Positions 55,701-62,189 of a DNA stretch of 64,000 nucleotides are shown here, one piece after another. The DNA is from Serilophus lunatus (lineage: Eukaryota; Chordata; Aves; Passeriformes; Eurylaimidae), in assembly GCA_013399895.1 (NCBI GenBank), contig VXBA01003824.1:276755-340754 (forward strand), in the 5' to 3' direction. Position 1 is the stretch's first letter, and every line of letters begins with the position of its first letter. A program made the position numbers and the translations under genes. The notes under the pieces are model-generated. The model was not told the DNA's origin. It saw nothing but the letters and a program-made list of their open reading frames with translations, and searched no databases.

Positions 55701-56022
55701 TTCTGTTTTGCTTCAAATTCTAAACATTTTCTTCACTGACATACTATATATCAATACATGTTATTTTAACAGAAATATTGTTCTCCAAATTAATCATCAA
55801 ATTTAAATGCCTTCCTGATACAAATAAAGCATAAACTGAAGCATACAATCAAATTAGTCAAATTATAGCAGTATTGCACATGAATAGATAGTAGGTTTTG
55901 TTATCCACATACTTACTTGTGACCCATTTCATGGGCAATTGTAAAAGCAAGATTCAGACCATTGTCCTCTGCAATTATACATTTTCTTTTTTCACTGCAC
56001 ATTCCACTCAGATATGCTATAC
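3377..56022 (-). CDS. ADAMTS19: ADAMTS19 gene body, partial (14 internal exons, spliced)
   Basis: Fourteen minus-strand exons, each bounded by AG and GT, join in compatible phases into about 643 codons. Order: zinc metalloprotease end, disintegrin-like, TSP1-1, cysteine-rich, spacer, TSP1-2, TSP1-3, TSP1-4, start of TSP1-5. Sequences such as GINHDNDHPSCADG, HIMSGEWIKGQNLGDVSW, GSLAREDHCGVCNGNGKSC and KKCVLSTRP match ADAMTS19 as I remember the human protein, and fit better than its paralogue ADAMTS17. The family acts extracellularly. ADAMTS19 is an orphan protease; biallelic loss in people causes heart valve disease (established knowledge). Both ends lie outside the window, so promoter, signal peptide, furin site and PLAC region are not visible. 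Introns range from 0.7 to 13 kb. One exon (41,509-41,661) has a frameshift; the others are intact. The human 5q23 orthologue suggests Z linkage in birds, which is inference only. Confidence 0.96.
3530..5452 (-). other. ADAMTS19 intron w13-w14
   Basis: 1,923 bp. Unremarkable except for a purine-rich tract at about 4,810-4,865 that, on the plus strand, forms the end of a short lysine-rich open frame followed by AATAAA-like signals (see findings). Confidence 0.7.
5453..5657 (-). CDS. ADAMTS19: ADAMTS19 exon w13: TSP1-3 and start of TSP1-4
   Basis: 205 bp (1 + 68 codons), the longest exon here. Begins WMMTEWTPCSRTCGKG, includes QQLRNGTLTRARERDCLGPK and ends QDCMTVWEAGVWSE. CSRTCGKG fits the O-fucosylation consensus and NGT is a potential N-glycan site. 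Acceptor CTTTGCAG is strong. The donor GAG|GTGCTG is weak: it has GT but lacks the usual A or G at positions +4 and +5. Reading on past it gives 23 more codons before a stop, so intron retention would yield a truncated secreted form. Confidence 0.94.
5658..7826 (-). other. ADAMTS19 intron w12-w13
   Basis: 2,169 bp. Contains the long trinucleotide microsatellite at 7,668-7,750 and otherwise no recognisable element. Confidence 0.7.
7668..7750. repeat. (TTG)n-(TTA)n microsatellite
   Basis: About 18 uninterrupted TTG units pass directly into about 9 TTA units, roughly 83 bp in all. It sits within an intron about 76 bases beyond the donor of exon w12; in the transcript it reads as AAT units then CAA units. 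Likely polymorphic in length. Confidence 0.95.
7827..7962 (-). CDS. ADAMTS19: ADAMTS19 exon w12: TSP1-2
   Basis: 136 bp (2 + 44 codons + 2). After a split Gly it reads ERKTTVSCTKIMNKNISLVD, then KCKYLTKPEPQIRKCNEQPC and QT plus a split Arg. NIS is a potential N-glycan site; the CNEQPC ending closes the repeat. Acceptor TTTTTTCCTAG is strong; donor CAG|GTGATA is acceptable. A (TTG)n(TTA)n microsatellite lies only about 76 bases beyond the donor. Confidence 0.95.
7963..10756 (-). other. ADAMTS19 intron w11-w12
   Basis: 2,794 bp. AT-rich, with TG/TA-rich low-complexity sequence at 10,590-10,720 and a T16 run at 10,739-10,754 touching the w11 donor. I see no gene or mobile element. Confidence 0.7.
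10757..10910 (-). CDS. ADAMTS19: ADAMTS19 exon w11: end of spacer, start of TSP1-2
   Basis: 154 bp (51 codons + 1). Begins VLLFHDQSYGLHYEYTIP, contains PENQSS (a potential N-glycan site) and ends FMWTHSTWEDCNAVCGG, which opens the second TSP1 repeat. CNAVCGG lacks the Ser/Thr needed for O-fucosylation at this repeat. Acceptor TCTTGCAG is good. The donor GAG|GTAAAA runs straight into a 16-base A tract in the transcript (T tract at 10,739-10,754 on the plus strand), which may affect both splicing and read accuracy. Confidence 0.95.
10911..11614 (-). other. ADAMTS19 intron w10-w11
   Basis: 704 bp, the shortest intron. Holds an AT dinucleotide repeat at 11,439-11,476 and nothing else recognisable. 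Confidence 0.7.
11439..11476. repeat. (AT)n dinucleotide repeat
   Basis: Alternating AT with a few interruptions (ACAC, ATGT), about 38 bp. Confidence 0.85.
11615..11772 (-). CDS. ADAMTS19: ADAMTS19 exon w10: spacer
   Basis: 158 bp (2 + 52 codons). Begins with a split Ala codon, then LRDAGKQSINSDWKIEHSG, includes VHYVRRGLWEKISAKGPT and ends SPLHLL. YxRRGxWEKxxAKGP is a spacer motif shared across ADAMTS paralogues. Acceptor TTTTGCAG, donor CTG|GTATGA. Phase 0 at its 3' end. Confidence 0.95.
13113..13117. repeat. Left target-site duplication (GCAGG) of solo LTR
   Basis: Five bases GCAGG directly before the LTR start; the same five follow the LTR end at 16,739-16,743. A 5-bp duplication is usual for ERV-L-type elements. 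Confidence 0.75.
13118..16738 (+). mobile_element. Solo LTR, avian ERV-L type, interrupted by a CR1
   Basis: The left piece (13,118-13,328) resembles the 5' part of avian ERV-L-type LTRs (CTGGGTCTG..GAGATGGAGTT, then CTGACCCAAACTGACCAAAG and TATTCCATACCATAT). The right piece (16,397/16,401-16,738) continues exactly where the left stops (ATATGACATTAGCTCAG), passes GATGGGAAATAG..AATAAACCTTG and TATCCCAACCCACAAGT, and ends in CA. Removing the insert leaves about 549 bp flanked by GCAGG on both sides. The first base appears mutated from the canonical TG start. Family assignment is from memory of avian LTR sequences; no coding sequence of the provirus remains. Confidence 0.85.
13329..16396 (+). 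mobile_element. CR1 LINE, near-complete ORF2 (EN and RT), decayed
   Basis: About 3.07 kb on the plus strand, antisense to ADAMTS19. A GC-richer leader (to about 13,540) is followed by an apurinic-type endonuclease domain (GYRLFRRDRQGRRDGRVAL; ICYRPPNQ-like VCYRPPNQGED; GDF..DICW) near 13,648-14,170, and reverse transcriptase motifs near 14,800-15,640 (NYRPVSLTSVPGK, YLDFSKAFDTVSH, NIFIDDL, FADDTK). The C-terminal tail (LEYCVQFWAP, RVQRRATRMV) is at 15,650-15,990. Several frameshifts and stops split the frame, so it is not autonomous. The 3' end near 16,396 finishes with an ATTCTGTG-like unit typical of CR1. I see no ORF1. Confidence 0.93.
16739..16743. repeat. Right target-site duplication (GCAGG) of solo LTR
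   Basis: Matches the five bases at 13,113-13,117. Confidence 0.75.
17690..19070 (-). mobile_element. Old CR1 fragment, EN to early RT
   Basis: On the minus strand a diverged CR1 coding region can be followed: an ALYVRK-like piece near 19,060, GDFN-like GDFNNL near 18,860, then ENFLNQVI and SDCNDHSLVELMVLR (18,492-18,800), matching the C-terminal half of the CR1 endonuclease, and finally a NYRPVSL-like remnant near 17,750. Both ends are truncated and stops are frequent. Noticeably more diverged than the CR1 at 13.3-16.4 kb. Confidence 0.8.
22334..22414 (-). CDS. ADAMTS19: ADAMTS19 exon w9: spacer, beta-rich part
   Basis: 81 bp (2 + 26 codons + 1), the shortest exon here. Reads YVEALVIPAGARRIKVVEEK then PAHSYL plus a split Gly or Ala codon. 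The VxIPAGARxIxV pattern is the spacer-domain signature. Acceptor GTTTAG, donor TAG|GTAAAT. The exon is a multiple of three with phase 1 on both sides, so skipping would be frame-neutral. The next intron (10.6 kb) carries the nested LTR/CR1 complex. Confidence 0.94.
22415..23812 (-). other. ADAMTS19 intron w8-w9
   Basis: 1,398 bp of AT-rich intron; nothing recognisable. Confidence 0.7.
23813..23933 (-). CDS. ADAMTS19: ADAMTS19 exon w8: end of cysteine-rich, start of spacer
   Basis: 121 bp (40 codons + 1). Begins KFGCDGILGSLAREDHC, continues GVCNGNGKSCKVIKG and ends NHTRGA plus a split Gly. The CGVCNGNGKSC motif ends the cysteine-rich domain in nearly all ADAMTS proteins. NHT is a likely N-glycosylation site at the spacer start. 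Acceptor CTCCTTCAG has a good pyrimidine tract; donor CAG|GTAAGC is strong. The paralogue ADAMTS17 has a related motif, but DFNHTRGAG favours ADAMTS19. Confidence 0.96.
23934..25755 (-). other. ADAMTS19 intron w7-w8
   Basis: 1,822 bp. An 8-bp inverted repeat at 24,946-24,967 (CCATTTTT / AAAAATGG, 6-base loop) is the only structure noted. Confidence 0.7.
25756..25883 (-). CDS. ADAMTS19: ADAMTS19 exon w7: cysteine-rich domain
   Basis: 128 bp (2 + 42 codons). After a split Glu codon it reads KPCALFCSPAGKDQPVLL, then VMDGTSCGHHGLDICADGRCQ. The CALFC, DGTxC and CxxGxC patterns are the conserved cysteine-rich core of ADAMTS ancillary domains. Acceptor ATTACAG, donor CAG|GTATGA; both are fine. Ends in phase 0. 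Confidence 0.95.
25884..28936 (-). other. ADAMTS19 intron w6-w7
   Basis: 3,053 bp of AT-rich intron without recognisable repeats or genes. Confidence 0.7.
28937..29106 (-). CDS. ADAMTS19: ADAMTS19 exon w6: end of TSP1-1, start of cysteine-rich domain
   Basis: 170 bp (1 + 56 codons + 1). Begins SGLEEECHRP, includes QYRICENPSCPTGVPAFRDWQ and ends QWQAVIND. The ICENPSCP stretch closes the first TSP1 repeat and FRDWQCQ opens the cysteine-rich domain. I chose the acceptor TTTTCTAG at 29,107-29,108 because it alone gives the phase needed after w5; the AG five bases further in would break the frame. Donor GATG|GTAAGT is strong. Confidence 0.95.
29924..29935. repeat. Flanking direct repeat of CR1 (left copy)
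   Basis: ACTCTATTACAC, identical to 30,563-30,574. The last few bases may in part belong to the CR1 tail. Confidence 0.7.
29936..30562 (-). mobile_element. CR1 3' end, 5'-truncated
   Basis: About 0.63 kb in gene-sense orientation. The minus strand encodes the CR1 C-terminal tail (HVQRRATRVVKGLEHKP, EERLRELGLFSLEKRRLRGD) followed by a 3' UTR and two ACACAGAATT units at its 3' end. A 12-bp direct repeat, ACTCTATTACAC, flanks it at 29,924-29,935 and 30,563-30,574. Its 3' UTR carries tandem CTAAACCAT-type units also present (as the complement) in the CR1 at 13.3-16.4 kb, pointing to the same subfamily. Confidence 0.93.
30563..30574. repeat. Flanking direct repeat of CR1 (right copy)
   Basis: ACTCTATTACAC, identical to 29,924-29,935. 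Confidence 0.7.
31224..31348 (-). CDS. ADAMTS19: ADAMTS19 exon w5: end of disintegrin-like, start of TSP1-1
   Basis: 125 bp (41 codons + 2). Begins WCKAGECINRTS and continues to EWSAWSTCSRTCNTG and RQRKCPG. WSAW is a WxxW site for tryptophan C-mannosylation and CSRTCNTG fits the thrombospondin-repeat O-fucosylation consensus (both inferred from known motifs); NRT is a potential N-glycan site. The linker before the first TSP1 repeat looks about two residues shorter than in the human protein as I recall it. Acceptor TTCACCTAG, donor TGG|GTAAAA. The exon contains several CpG sites, unusual in this AT-rich window. Confidence 0.94.
31349..34282 (-). other. ADAMTS19 intron w4-w5
   Basis: 2,934 bp. 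Only a tiny CR1 3' tip (32,129-32,156) is recognisable. Confidence 0.7.
32129..32156 (+). mobile_element. CR1 3' tip remnant
   Basis: TTTTCCAACTTCAACAATTCT followed by ATGATTC, the typical last bases of a CR1 3' UTR. Too short for subfamily assignment. Confidence 0.6.
34283..34384 (-). CDS. ADAMTS19: ADAMTS19 exon w4: disintegrin-like domain
   Basis: 102 bp, exactly 34 codons, phase 0 on both sides. Translation begins HVICTGLWCKVESDKEC and ends PPMDGTDCDTGK. The CxGLWC and PPMDGTxC motifs are the hallmark of the ADAMTS disintegrin-like module, which in this family supports substrate recognition and does not bind integrins by an RGD loop. Acceptor TTTTCAG, donor AAG|GTACGC. Because it is symmetric (phase 0-0), skipping it would keep the frame but remove conserved cysteines. 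Confidence 0.96.
36573..36605. other. Assembly gap (33 N)
   Basis: Run of 33 N, preceded by 13 T and followed by 4 T, so it probably marks a homopolymer that could not be resolved. Confidence 0.99.
39786..40029 (-). mobile_element. CR1 3' end, 5'-truncated
   Basis: The plus strand shows the reverse complement of a CR1 3' end: AGCAAGGTTGGAAGAGAAC, then GGTCGGTGACTCCACCACCT and the complement of the FFTER-like segment. Only the last portion of ORF2 and the 3' UTR remain. It lacks the CTAAACCAT tandem array of the 30-kb copy. Confidence 0.9.
41509..41661 (-). CDS. ADAMTS19: ADAMTS19 exon w3: start of disintegrin-like region, with 2-bp frameshift
   Basis: 153 bp as assembled; the flanking intron phases (2 upstream, 0 downstream) require length 1 modulo 3, so 151 bp is expected. 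The 5' part reads (R)SKASNC and the 3' part reads VQTNPQSLNSVIIPSKL through PTASFCQEMQ. Both match the family, but they lie in different frames. The switch falls in an AG-repeat on the plus strand at 41,639-41,643 (CTCT in the transcript where CT is expected). Read as given, translation runs into TGA at 41,604-41,606. Splice sites are sound: acceptor ATTACCAG, donor CAG|GTAAGG. Either a sequence error or a genuine inactivating 2-bp duplication. Confidence 0.93.
41662..42782 (-). other. ADAMTS19 intron w2-w3
   Basis: 1,121 bp of AT-rich intron; nothing recognisable. Confidence 0.7.
42783..42923 (-). CDS. ADAMTS19: ADAMTS19 exon w2: end of zinc motif and Met-turn
   Basis: 141 bp (1 + 46 codons + 2). 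The first base completes Asn, so the zinc motif reads HEMGHNMGINHD across the junction; the third His ligand and the Asp that follows it lie here. Next come CADG and the Met-turn HIMSGEW that underlies the active site in metzincins. The exon ends SREDLERFL plus AG of a split Arg codon. Acceptor AAAATTCAG has a modest pyrimidine tract; donor CAG|GTATAT is moderate. The intron separating it from w1 is 12,993 bp, the longest complete one in the window. Confidence 0.96.
45655..45728. repeat. TATT-rich low-complexity tract
   Basis: Imperfect repetition of CTATTATTTT and TATTTATTT units over about 70 bp. Confidence 0.8.
49102..49146 (-). mobile_element. CR1 3' tip remnant
   Basis: ACTCATAGAATGGTTTGGATC then AGAAGGGATATTAAAAATC is the reverse complement of the end of a common CR1 3' UTR. 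Truncated after about 45 bp. Confidence 0.65.
49680..50620 (-). mobile_element. CR1 3' end with a long intact ORF2 tail
   Basis: About 0.94 kb in gene-sense orientation. On the minus strand, 49,763-50,629 is open for 288 codons and contains the RT end (FNIFIDDMD, KFADDTKLGA), the thumb and tail (CVDLLEGRRALQRDLDRL, LGVLVDSQLNMSQQC, LEYCVQFWAPQFRKDVEM) and FFTERVIKLWNGLPGEVVES. It ends with two CACAGAAT units (complement of ATTCTGTG) at 49,682-49,699. The absence of stops indicates a relatively recent insertion. The 5' truncation is near 50,620. It represents a different subfamily (GLFHRAATDRT) from the 13-kb and 30-kb copies (GLFSQAPS). Confidence 0.95.
52819..52928 (+). mobile_element. CR1 internal fragment
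   Basis: GGGCACAAGAGGACATAGCC through GTGCCAGGGGAGGTTCAGGT to TTCACTGAAAGGGTTATTAA matches the C-terminal tail of CR1 ORF2 just before the 3' UTR. Truncated on both sides. Confidence 0.85.
53690..53708. repeat. Poly-T tract
   Basis: About 19 T followed by GGTTTGG repeats; low complexity. Confidence 0.85.
55917..56022 (-). CDS. ADAMTS19: ADAMTS19 exon w1: catalytic domain with zinc-binding helix
   Basis: 106 bp: two bases completing a Gly codon, 34 codons, then AA of a split Asn codon. The translation begins IAYLSGMCSEKRKC and ends NLAFTIAHEMGH, with the N completed by the next exon. HEMGH carries two of the three zinc-ligand histidines and the catalytic Glu of the reprolysin HExxHxxGxxH motif. 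Acceptor TTTCCTAG, donor CAA|GTAAGT (good). The two cysteines (MCSEKRKC) are typical of the ADAMTS catalytic domain. This is the most 5' exon I could find; the preceding catalytic-domain exons were not seen between 56,023 and the right edge. Confidence 0.95.
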
Positions 56023-57656
56023 CTAGGAAACACAAATACCACATACAATTATTTTATATTATTTTTAACTTCATATGTTCACCCCAAACAGGACTGAAAC
56101 TTTACTGTGGTCAGAACTACTCAAATATACAAACAGGTATCTGACAAAGGTTAATGTACTCATAAGCTAGAACAATTGATTTTAGCACAAAATCGGTTAA
56201 AAGATATCAAAGCAGTAATATTATGTCACAGTAATGATTGCATAGACTGCAGTGAAAGGAAATGCATTCTTCAAAAGCATTGCTAGGTAACTTAATGAGA
56301 TGTGATAGAACACATGTATGAATATCAATAAGGTTGTAAATGAAAACAGATGTCCACAACTATAGAGTACAAGTCTGAAACAGTATTTCCTCTGACAGAC
56401 CCAGAAGAATAGAGTGCAAAGCACAGAGCTGTGTCCCTACTTTTATCAATGCTAAACAATAATAAAGAGTTCATGGTTTTAAAAATGTTTAAAAGAGTCA
56501 GATGTGACCAAAGAACTCCTAGGAGACTGCACCATGACAAATACATTCATTGTAGAGGCAATAATGACCTTACTATACAATACCTTAGGGTTTTTCTTTT
56601 TAAAAATAAGTCCCAATGGTAAGGTTATCAGTCCAAGTTCAGTTTCTAAAAAGTAGAATGTCTGTAACTCTAAAAGCTTGAAGAACATGTAGCTAAATTT
56701 AAGTAAAGGCAAATTTTTTCTAACCAAAAATACATTTATCAGGGACCTACTGTTGTCACTCTTTGTTTGAAAATTTAGAGTAAGCAATCAAAACACTGTT
56801 TCAAGTATTTGGCCTCTTCCTTTCAATGAAATGGTGTTCTTTTGTTCAACATGTTTGCTGGATGTTTGCATGTAAAGGTCAAGATTGAAGCTTTCAGCAG
56901 TATTTACAATTTAGTCATAAATGTCATTTAAGTTAACAAGATAAAAGTCATTCATCTTACAGTCCAAGTACTTACCAGTCTGTGAGCACAAACTCAAGTA
57001 GTAACTCCATAACTATTCCAGCAGTGTTGCTCTCAACAGAACTAGCTAAAAGCTTTTGGACACATAACGTTTGACAAGATGTTGTTCAGGACGGAACAAT
57101 TCTCTCACAAATTAGATTTGAATAAAGCAGAATATTTCTACCTTTACTATTTGTTTCCAAAAATGGGATAAAAATGGAGTGGGGGTAATAGTCATCTGGG
57201 ATACAAAACAAGGCAAAACTTGGTCAAGTTAAAAACTGAAGGTCTTCAAATAACATCTTATGCTAAGTGTAGGCATCACCTATATTGACTTAATTGAAAA
57301 TAAGAGAAGTAAGAAATGCTCTGAAAAGTAATGTTTTATTTCAAAAAGTTATGCTCCAATGGCTGAAATACAAATATTTCTAAAACCATTTTTTGCCGCC
57401 GTTGTATGTATCTTAAGTTTTCATGATTAAATTAAGATAGACAGAAAGATGCTTATTACTCTTTTGAAGTAATACAGCTGGTAATACCAGAAGAAGTAAA
57501 CACCAGGGTCCTAACTTCAGCCATCACCTATGAACTTAAGTGCTACAACAAAATAGGAAAATTACTTTTGCTGCAGACAAAACTCAGTACTGCATTTTGA
57601 AGCGCTGTATGCAATCCCTTACTATAATGTAAAATGTTCAGAAACACGTTCTGTGC

Positions 57657-58167
57657 TGTGCTGGTTTTGGCTGGGATAGAATTAATTGCATTCGCAGTAG
57701 TTGGTAAGGCGCTATGTTTTGGATTTGTGCTTATAACAGTGTGCATAACACATGGATGTGCTAGCTCTTGCTAAGCAGTGCTCACACAGACTCAAGGCCT
57801 CTCTTCTCCTCACATCACCCCACCAGCAAGTCAGCTGGGGGTGGGCTGCTGCTCAGGGACTGGCTGAGCTTTGACTGGCAAGCAATTTGTTTGGTGGCAA
57901 GCAATTGTTTTCAGTTGCATTACTTGTCCTTTTTGGCTTTTATTTATATCTCTCTTATTATCCTTTTCATCATCATCATTATTATTATTGTTGTTCTTAT
58001 TATTGTCTTCATCATAATTATTATATTTCAGTTAGGGGAGTGGTTTTATCTGAACCCCTGACCTTCCTCCCTTTAACCTTTGCAATTCTTCCCTGCTGTT
58101 CTACTGTGCAGGGAGAGAGCAAGCAGCTGTGTGGTCTTCAGCTGCCAGCTGGGGTTCAATCATGACA
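57657..58167 (+). mobile_element. Solo LTR, avian ERV-L type
   Basis: About 511 bp beginning TGTGCTGGTTTTGGCTGGGA and ending GGGGTTCAATCATGACA, so the TG...CA termini are present. The first 70 bp align by eye with the left piece of the LTR at 13,118. The middle holds GCTGCTCAGGGACTGGCTGA, a TCATCATC/TTATTATT microsatellite (about 57,968-58,030), and a C-rich pre-terminal part. The CCAAAG..CCATACCATAT promoter-proximal block seen in the 13-kb LTR is absent. I could not find matching 5-bp target duplications. Confidence 0.85.
57968..58030. repeat. ATC/ATT/TTG trinucleotide tract inside the LTR
   Basis: Mixed TCA, TTA and TTG triplets; a tract at this LTR position is common in avian LTRs of this type as I remember them. 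Confidence 0.8.
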
Positions 58168-61100
58168 CTTACTGATGATGGCCATTCTCAGTTGAATAAC
58201 ATTTTCTGCTTGGATCTACAAAAAGATTATTCCAAAACCTCCCTCTGCCTGTTGATTCGTAGTACTAACTGAAAATTTTGATATTGTCTAGTCTTTAAGT
58301 AGTCCTCAAACCTTCTTTTGGCAGGTTCAAGGACATTAGCAAGATGTTTCCATAGAACAACATGAGTACTACCAGTTGCTGCCTACTATCCTGACTGCTC
58401 CCCAGTTTACTCTCAAAGTTTCATAGCTATCCTGCAGAACAGGCTGTCAGCAGTAGTAGACATTTTCAACAATACTCATATACTGATCATACGATATGCA
58501 TTCTTCTTCAAATGTATTTATCTTGTCTGCAACTTCCTGTGGCTTATTAGCATAGCTCAAGGTTAAATCCACATGAAAAAAAAACTAAAGCCAACGCCAA
58601 AACAACAAAAAAACAATGAACAATTGCTCCCTTGTTATGATTAAGGTATTATTAGTGAACCCTGCAATATTGCAACAAATAAAACACTTAGGATCTGAAA
58701 ACTGTTGGCTAAAAAGCAGGAGTGTCATCTCACTGACAATTTAAGGAAGGATCATTTTATTTCTAAAGAAAGTTATGTCTTTAAACAGAACAAAAACTCT
58801 CTGGTTGAACACATGTCAAATGTAAAATGTTCAAATTACTTTCCTTTGTGGATAACTAATTCTCAAGTTCAGAAGAAAATGCATGCCACATCAATTTAGA
58901 GAGTAAAGCATTACCATTATGTCTTATAAGAACAACATAAGGAACTACATTTTCTTATCAAATACCTAAATACTCAAGTGAAATACACACTATTTTTGGA
59001 AAGTACAATTTTTCCCACAGTCATAGCAGGGGTTTATTACTAATACCATTATTGCTGTCCATAGACATTGGCATTTCATTCTACATACTATGGTAAATAA
59101 TCTGGTTTATTAGTGAACATCCTTGTCAAAATATTTAGTCATTCGAAGCAGACACACCGTTACAATTTTTCTGTTAAAAAGCAGCAGTTTAGCTGACAGG
59201 GGTGTTACACAAAACACATCACCACCTAAAGTATCCAAACAAGTCAGTCAGCTTTACCTACTACTGATTCTACTGATTACCTACTGATACTACTTATTTT
59301 AAAAGGCTATTGTCAGCATTGCTCAAAGAAAAAATTCCTCAGTATAAAAACACAAAAAACCCCAAACAAAAGTCATATTAAGAAATATTCAGTAAAGCAC
59401 GCAAACATTGATCTTCCTTATAGTGATCATATAACAGGCAGGTATGACTAGAATATGTCTGCATGTGTAATACTGCATTCTAAAAGGATATAGAACGGTT
59501 TTTGGTTTTCCTTTTACAGTGATCCAATGAAATAAGAGCTAATATTCCAAAAGTCTTAATCACACAAATTACTTACTTAGCTCTGAATTTCCTTGGTTTC
59601 ACGACACATTCAAAGTTGGTTTGCCACGCTATTAGCTATGTGCTTTTTCTGAGTCCCTTACCTCATTCTTCCTCCAAAATCAACTTGCTAATTTTAGATG
59701 CTGTTAAAAAGAAAGAGACCCTTACACATAACATCGGTTTAATCCGTTGATCACCTGGATATAACCTCTACACATACCTAAATATTTCGCAGCTTTTCTG
59801 TTTTGGGAAAAATAATGTTCTGGTCAAGTTACTTTTTTTGGGTTTTTTTGTAAGTCAATAATGACCACAAAAATTACAGAACAAAGTTACTGTGACACAG
59901 TCTTTGATGAAGAGGGGTAGGTGATCACCCAGCTATCCCTCCTACTACTGATCAAGATCAGAGTCTACCAGAATTTCCAGTCTGAACAAAATAAAAATTT
60001 AATAAAAATTTAAATATGTTCCATTTCCAACACTTGAAAACACAAACTGAAATAACTAAAAAGTGTATATATAGCAGAGCCCAGGAAAAATATAGTTCAA
60101 TTTAAAAGCATTTTTTAATGAACAGGTGTGTTATATTCTAAGGAATCCAGGGATACTATGGTCCGTGTTGTGCTATCTATCTATTAGTGAAAACAAAATG
60201 TCAAATTTGATCAAGATGCAAGTCAGTAAAACTGCACAGATTCTCAGTGTCTACTGCATTCCTTGATGTCTAGGTAAAATAATGAAGAATGCTATTACCA
60301 CTGAATGCACATTAAATATTGAAAATGTTCATGAATTTAATGAATGTTGAATCTGTTTTTATTAAATTAATATTCATACAACTGAAACTGATTAAAGACA
60401 TACTACGAATAAAAGTGGTATTTATATATGGAATTCTTGTGAAGCTTCTACACCAAGTTTCATAAACAACAGTATAAACCAGTAATGACATATAGGGAAT
60501 CCTGAAATGGATAGAAAAACTATAGAAGTTTCTCTGTAGAGAAACTCATGAAGATTTGAAGCACAAAGTTTCAAAAAAAAATAAATCTTTAGCCTTCAGA
60601 GAGTGCCACGCAGCAACACACATCTGATAGCATGACCTTAATTTGAAGAACTAGCAAGGTACTACATTAGAAACATAATTTAATGCCCAAGTACATCTGG
60701 GTTTTGATTCAAGTAAGTATTTTAAAGTAAAAAGTACTTCAAAAACATGTTTAAAATGAACTGGCAAATCAATGGGTCAGTGAGTGTAAAAGACAGTACT
60801 TAACTGCTCTTCATTACTAATCTATCAAATTATTTTTTAGCAGATAAGATGCTTCTGTCAAGAAGCAGGAGAAAAAAGTTTTCCAAGAGATGACATTTAA
60901 AAGTCTAATTAGCACAAGCTGTTCTGAAGAGAGTCATAGATGACTTTCAGGAAAAACAAGTCTTGTCAGTTGTCAGTAAATCGACAGATCTTAAACTCGG
61001 CAGTAATTAAAAAAAGACAGTGAACAAACAAGAATCAAAAATGAAAAGAAAAAAAAAAACCTCGGGAATACTTATTTTTCTCTTCTGAAGTAAGAGAGGT

Positions 61101-62189
61101 TGACACTGAGGATAAATATACTTACACATGTGTGTGTATATCTGTACAAATGCAAATTAATGCAAGACATCAGAAAAAGCAATAGGATAAAATCAAATCA
61201 GCTTCTGTTGTAACTCAAATTTTATTCATGTCTTTTGTCAGTTTACAATTTATATACATCTTAGAAAATCCAATGCTTCCATAAAAATACATCAATAATT
61301 ATACTTACTGGTTCATACTATTAAGTATGTGATTTTATGTTTCAGAACAGACTATTAAGCTTACTCTTCTGCCTTGAAACAAACTGGAACACTTTTAAGT
61401 AAGGAAAAAGTCCAAAAATGGAAAGGGCTTAGGCATGCCATAGATGCAAAATTAAATTCTGAATGTGTGCATGCAATGTTTTAGGTCCTCAGCTCTTGCA
61501 CCTTCTGTAGAGTCAACAGACATCTAAGAAGTTATTACAGGGATGGCAGAACTGCTGCAACATAGTAATTTTCTCACAAAATGTTGACCACATAGAAAAC
61601 ATTTCTCCCAAGATGAATACACCGAGGAGACAATAATTGAATTTTCCCCACTACTCATTCTTGAGCTTTGCTGAGAAGTACTGTAGGCGTCCCACTGAGC
61701 TAAAGGTTGCATCCATACTGTAATCTTCAACGATCACCAAAGTACTTATTCTCCAATTTTGGGTATTCCTTCTTAACCTGCATCAGTTTAGGTCCATAAC
61801 ATGTGATGGCAAATAGCTCCAGAGTGTAATTGTGTACAATAGTACATATTTCTCTTTCTATGAAAATTGCAAAGGGGTATCCCAACTCAAAGTTCTATTC
61901 ATCTATTCAAAGCCATTTATTGCTTCCTAGATCTCTGCCAGTTGGAATGACAAACTGAGAAGGTCTATCAAATTTAGCAACTCCTAAGACAGAAGCTAAC
62001 CACATCTATTTGACATCCTATTGCCCTCTGCATACCTTACTTACTTTTGTTCTTCTATAGTCTTTCTGACAAAAGTGGTTATAGTCAAAACGGTGTACCA
62101 TGGATTAACAGAAGAACAGCATTACAATTTTTATATGGTTCTTTACTCTTTCCTAGTTGATCCTAAGTCACTCCTCAGCTGTCAGGGAG

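Larger units (their letters stand above)
42924..55916 (-). other. ADAMTS19 intron w1-w2 (13 kb)
   Basis: 12,993 bp. Contains CR1 pieces at 49.1, 49.7-50.6 and 52.8 kb, a TATT-rich low-complexity tract (45,655-45,728), a G-rich patch (49,257-49,284) and a T run (53,690-53,708). The rest is AT-rich intron. Confidence 0.7.

Noticed and set aside
61524..61730. Possible upstream metalloprotease exon
   Set aside because: The translation contains cysteines and tryptophans but matches no ADAMTS catalytic segment, and no acceptor/donor pair with the required phase is present.
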